DNA of 11,668 nucleotides from Acidobacteriota bacterium (GTDB lineage: Bacteria; Acidobacteriota; Terriglobia; Terriglobales; Acidobacteriaceae): positions 1 to 11,668 of the forward strand of contig JAJZDL010000079.1 of the NCBI GenBank assembly GCA_021851465.1, written 5' to 3'. Both the position numbers and the translations under genes were made by a program. Shown here in pieces: positions 6,658 through 11,668 of this stretch. The first letter of the stretch is position 1, and every line of letters starts with the position of its first letter. The notes under the pieces were generated by a model that saw only the letters and a list, made by a program, of their open reading frames with translations, had not been told where the DNA came from and searched no databases.

Positions 6658-6684
6658 CTATCGGCCCCGCACAGACACACTTGA
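6658..6684 (-). promoter_or_regulatory. Sigma-28 (FliA/SigD-type) promoter of the chemotaxis receptor gene
   Basis: On the minus strand, TCAAGTGT (6684-6677), an 11-bp spacer and GCCGATAG (6665-6658) match the enterobacterial sigma-28 consensus TAAAGTTT-N11-GCCGATAA at 13 of 16 positions with exact spacing. The predicted start near 6651 leaves about 80 nt of leader before the receptor ATG at 6569. Sigma-28 controls late flagellar and chemotaxis genes, so the site fits the gene it precedes. Confidence 0.7.
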
Positions 6685-6840
6685 TCCCATTTCGCCTCAA
6701 AATGGACAGGACATTCCGCCAACGACTTATTCCTCGATGGTCTCTTGTCCCCGGAGAACGGCATTCAGGGCGGTTCTGCTGGACGGATAGAGGCGATCCA
6801 CCGCCATGGGTTTGCATCCTGAGTCCACACCTGCAACTTT

Positions 6841-6870
6841 TTCCACTTCCCGCTCCGGCTCTGGGATAAT
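6841..6870 (+). promoter_or_regulatory. Weak candidate promoter for ftsK
   Basis: The divergent receptor-ftsK gap (6570-6988, 419 bp) holds no gene that I can support. On the plus strand GATAAT (6865-6870) matches the -10 consensus at five of six positions, with a poor -35 TTCCAC (6841-6846) 18 bp upstream. A start near 6877 would give a leader of about 110 nt before the ftsK ATG. Confidence 0.3.
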
Positions 6871-6988
6871 CGGGACAGCTCTGGAGTTCCCGGCCCTTGC
6901 GTCAATCTGCGTCAGGCACGCGCCAGACACGCGCTTCTGCGCGTCTCCCATCGCCAACTGGACGCAGACCCGGAACCGCGTATCCCCA

Positions 6989-9746
<2,758 letters not shown>

Positions 9747-9748
<2 letters not shown>

Positions 9749-9752
9749 GGAG
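9747..9752 (+). promoter_or_regulatory. Shine-Dalgarno sequence overlapping the ftsK stop codon
   Basis: AAGGAG begins inside the ftsK stop codon (TAAGGAG, 9746-9752) and lies 5 nt before a TTG at 9758. It fixes the start of the acyltransferase gene at that TTG despite the non-ATG codon and implies translational coupling to ftsK. Confidence 0.8.
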
Positions 9753-9757
9753 ATCTG

Positions 9758-10912
9758 TTGTCAGATCGAAGCCCCCTGGCTCCTGCAACTCCACGCTTCG
9801 ACACCATCGACGTTCTGCGCGGCATCTCCATTCTCTTGGTTGTCCTTCTGCACATCTATCTACGGCTCTTTTTTGCAGGCTATTCGCTCAAGCCGCTATT
9901 TCCGCGATGGCTCTTCAAGCTCCTTTTCACAAACGGTAACAACGGCGTCGCAATCTTTTTTGCTATTTCTGGTTTTTTGATCACTCTCATTTCGCTAAAG
10001 CGCTTCGGGACGCTCTCACGCATGAGCGCCGCCACCTTCTACCGCATTCGTTTCGCACGCATCGCCCCGCTGCTTCTCCTCGTTCTGGCCGTCCTGAGCC
10101 TTCTGCATCTCACCCATGCGGAAGGCTTCCGCATCCCGGCAACGCGTTGCTCGCTGGCACGCGCACTCTTCGCAGCCCTCACCTTCCACTTGAACTGGCT
10201 CGAAGCAGCACACGGATACCTGCCCGCAAACTGGGATGTGCTCTGGTCACTGTCCGTCGAAGAGTCGTTCTACCTGTTCTTCCCCCTGTTCTGTATTGCA
10301 CTGCTGCGCCGATCTCGCGGCATGGTTGTATTCGTCGCAATCCTTCTGCTCTTCGTCCTGGCAGGCCCGTTCGCGCGAACCGTTTGGACGACAAATGCGA
10401 TATGGCAGGAGAAGTCATACCTCGGAGGCATGGACGGGATCGCCCTTGGCTGCCTCACTGCATTGCTCGTTAATCGACTGCAACAAGTTAGGTATGGCGT
10501 AAGGAACAGACATCTGTTGGCGGCGATTCAAATAGCAGGCAGTCTGGCGATCTTCCTCGTCTTCCTCTGGCCAGGCTGGCACTGGCTTCGCTATCTCGGT
10601 CGCAGTGGCACAGACACTACGCTGCTCTCCTTGGCCACCTGCTCGATCATGCTGGCATCCGTACTTCGCAGTGGCACCGGCTTGCGTTGGACTACCCCGA
10701 TCCGCTGGTGCGGACGTCGCAGCTACGAGATATATCTCACGCACGAGTTTGTCGTGGTCTGGGGCACCGCGCTATATGTGAAACTACACTGCGGACCTCT
10801 GCTTGTTTGGGTGTTCCTCATACTGCCGTTGTCGTTGGTGCCCGGCGCGATGCTCGCTCGATACTTCTCCGAGCCAATGAATCGCAAGCTCCGTGGAGTG
10901 CGTCCGGATTGA
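9758..10912 (+). CDS. AT3-family membrane acyltransferase (OafA/YrhL-like)
   Basis: This is a polytopic membrane protein of 384 residues with about ten hydrophobic segments, starting at TTG 9758. The acyltransferase-3 hallmarks are visible: an R-X10-H motif at the first membrane segment (R21, H32), a NGVAIFFAISGFLI segment, the loop WSLSVEESFYLFFP, and a late SYEIYLTHEF motif. Family members move acetyl or other acyl groups from the cytoplasm onto periplasmic acceptors such as O-antigen, exopolysaccharide or peptidoglycan sugars. No C-terminal SGNH domain is present, so this is a stand-alone AT3 unit; the acceptor cannot be read from the sequence. It follows ftsK in a probable two-gene operon, yet is visibly less GC-rich and has less biased codon use, which may reflect a later arrival. 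No polysaccharide genes are nearby. Confidence 0.88.
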   Translation: MSDRSPLAPATPRFDTIDVLRGISILLVVLLHIYLRLFFAGYSLKPLFPRWLFKLLFTNGNNGVAIFFAISGFLITLISLKRFGTLSRMSAATFYRIRFARIAPLLLLVLAVLSLLHLTHAEGFRIPATRCSLARALFAALTFHLNWLEAAHGYLPANWDVLWSLSVEESFYLFFPLFCIALLRRSRGMVVFVAILLLFVLAGPFARTVWTTNAIWQEKSYLGGMDGIALGCLTALLVNRLQQVRYGVRNRHLLAAIQIAGSLAIFLVFLWPGWHWLRYLGRSGTDTTLLSLATCSIMLASVLRSGTGLRWTTPIRWCGRRSYEIYLTHEFVVVWGTALYVKLHCGPLLVWVFLILPLSLVPGAMLARYFSEPMNRKLRGVRPD

Positions 10913-10941
10913 AGCCGTTGTTGTTGCCGGGTGCCGGGTGC

Positions 10942-10967
10942 CCCACATCTCGCTTCTGAGATGTGGG
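10942..10967. terminator. Perfect 10-bp palindrome (terminator or REP-like element)
   Basis: CCCACATCTC (10942-10951), loop GCTTCT and GAGATGTGGG (10958-10967) form a perfect stem. It lies between convergent genes, 30 bp past the acyltransferase stop and 13 bp past the antitoxin stop, so it can end both transcripts even though no long T-run follows. Immediately before it lies the heptamer GCCGGGT twice in tandem (10927-10940) and then GCC, a layout typical of dispersed intergenic palindromes. I infer a REP-like family; the copy number is not visible here. Confidence 0.6.
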
Positions 10968-10980
10968 TCTATCACCGCTC

Positions 10981-11280
10981 TCACTTCATCGCCGGCCTCA
11001 CCGCCGCCGCCGCATTCTGCTCATTGAGCGCCCGCCGCAACAGCGTCTGGATCACCGCCTGCCGGCTGATGTTCAGTTCCCTGGCCTCGCGGTCCAGCTC
11101 TTCCAGCATGGAGGCCGCGAAGTCCACATTCACCCGCGGCACCGGCGTCATCATCCGCCCGGCATTCGTGAAAAAGCGCGACACGTCCTCTCCCTTGCCC
11201 CCCATGCGGGCGATGCTCTCCGCCGTCGCGACGCTCCGGCTCCCAGTCCTGTCGCGGGCCTTGCTACGAGTTTTCTTCAT
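10981..11280 (-). CDS. Ribbon-helix-helix (CopG/BrnA-like) antitoxin
   Basis: This 99-residue protein begins at ATG 11280. The first ~25 residues are basic, followed by GEDVSRFFTNAGRMM and then a ribbon-helix-helix DNA-binding unit: strand PRVNVDF (48-54), helix AASMLEELDREAREL and helix SRQAVIQTLLRRAL to about 85. Antitoxins of this type dimerise, bind their own promoter and neutralise the toxin encoded just upstream. Its start codon lies inside the 3' end of the upstream toxin-like frame (17-nt overlap, 11264-11280), the usual toxin-first order of brnT-brnA type modules with coupled translation. The DNA-binding part looks intact, while the partner appears damaged. No separate promoter is obvious. 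Confidence 0.8.
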   Translation of the reverse strand: MKKTRSKARDRTGSRSVATAESIARMGGKGEDVSRFFTNAGRMMTPVPRVNVDFAASMLEELDREARELNISRQAVIQTLLRRALNEQNAAAAVRPAMK

Positions 11281-11467
11281 AGAGTTGCTCCGCCTCTCGT
11301 GTGGCCTTCCATAACGTCACCCGGTGGTAGAACTCGCCCTCGTCGTCCTCCCGCACCTCGAAGATGAGCGAGTAGAGCTTCTGCCCAACGCAGCCAGGAG
11401 ATGCGCCCCTGCCGCATCGGTACAACTGGCATCGACCCCATGCTCGCTTCGGTTTGTCGCCACCCAT
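11264..11467 (-). pseudogene. C-terminal remnant of a BrnT-like toxin gene
   Basis: The frame ends in about 40 residues that look like the C-terminal half of a BrnT-type toxin: QKLYSLIFEVREDDEGEF followed by HRVTLWKATREAEQLYEENS, where TLWKATREAEQLYEE parallels the family's ISARKATRRERRxYEE ending. Upstream of about 11400 the same frame (open to ATG 11467 or TTG 11494) reads as Arg/Gly/Cys-rich sequence unlike any toxin. None of the three minus-strand frames contains the expected N-terminal W-D-P...N...KHGV region. The gene is therefore probably 5'-truncated, leaving about half of the ~90-residue toxin. It overlaps the antitoxin start by 17 nt. Catalytic residues of BrnT lie mainly in the missing half, so activity is unlikely. 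Alternatively, it is an intact but unrecognised small protein. Confidence 0.5.
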
Positions 11468-11493
11468 CCGCCGATCAGCCCTCGATCGGAACA

Positions 11494-11522
11494 ACCCGCT
11501 GAGGACTCTGTCCGCAGCGGGT
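11494..11522. repeat. 13-bp near-perfect hairpin upstream of the toxin remnant
   Basis: ACCCGCTGAGGAC (11494-11506) and GTCCGCAGCGGGT (11510-11522) pair over 13 positions with one A-G mismatch and a 3-nt loop. No T-run follows on either strand. It could be a dispersed palindrome, a terminator of an adjacent gene outside the window, or an end of a small insertion. Confidence 0.55.
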
Positions 11523-11668
11523 CTGATGACTTCAATCTATGGTTCTATTTTGCCAAGCGAAGGGAAACTACTATGCCAAGTATTTTCTGGCGGAAGTGAT
11601 TGATGGAGCGGTGGTTATAGGATTTTTGGGGCGCGGGGGGGGGGGGGGTGACAGGGGGGTTTGCTGGT
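11523..11668. other. Unassigned window end with a G14 homopolymer
   Basis: No gene is recognisable. Composition shifts to AT-richer sequence, then to a run of 14 G (11635-11648) and a run of 6 G (11654-11659). This pattern is unlike the rest of the window and may be an assembly or sequencing artefact near a contig end. Confidence 0.5.

Noticed and set aside
6806..6988. N-terminal extension of FtsK from ATG 6806
   Set aside because: The added 61 residues have no membrane or domain character and cover the likely promoter region. ATG 6989 gives a basic n-region directly before the first membrane segment, as in the family.

Overview
The window looks like chromosomal DNA from a GC-rich Gram-negative bacterium, most likely an acidobacterium of the Acidobacteriaceae type (Terriglobia). 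This rests on the style of the proteins: an FtsK with a long Ala/Gln-rich linker, an OmpH/Skp protein with an Ala/Pro/Thr/Lys tail, and a BrnT-like/ribbon-helix-helix pair. No 16S rRNA or other decisive marker is present, so the assignment is an inference.

Layout. The window opens inside a minus-strand MltD-like lytic transglycosylase lipoprotein (1-987, C-terminus cut off). Divergent from it is lepA (1209-3011, +), the back-translocating elongation factor 4. A 360-bp gap follows between convergent lepA and ompH. It holds a bidirectional terminator, a perfect 9-bp inverted repeat and an unusual cluster of TCCACA (DnaA-box-like) hexamers. The ompH/Skp-type periplasmic chaperone gene (3372-4097, -) has a near-consensus sigma-70 promoter about 210 bp upstream. 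A 780-bp gap (4098-4877) contains that promoter and leader and, at 4616-4743, a chain of four hairpins with mutually exclusive pairings. I see no convincing gene in it. Next is a methyl-accepting chemotaxis protein (4878-6569, -) preceded by a good sigma-28 (FliA-type) promoter. Divergent from it runs ftsK (6989-9748, +), followed after 9 bp by an AT3 membrane acyltransferase (9758-10912, +) whose Shine-Dalgarno sequence overlaps the ftsK stop. A REP-like palindrome (10942-10967) separates this from a minus-strand antitoxin gene (10981-11280) and the C-terminal remnant of its BrnT-like toxin. The last ~100 bases carry a run of 14 G and may be a low-quality contig end.

Function. Most genes are core housekeeping: translation quality (LepA), cell division and chromosome segregation (FtsK), and envelope maintenance (transglycosylase, OmpH). 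To these are added motility signalling (the MCP, apparently in a sigma-28 regulon), an envelope-modifying acyltransferase, and a decayed toxin-antitoxin module. I found no defence island, CRISPR array, transposase, rRNA or tRNA. The parts least explained by known genes are the non-coding gaps at 3012-3371 and 4339-4877.
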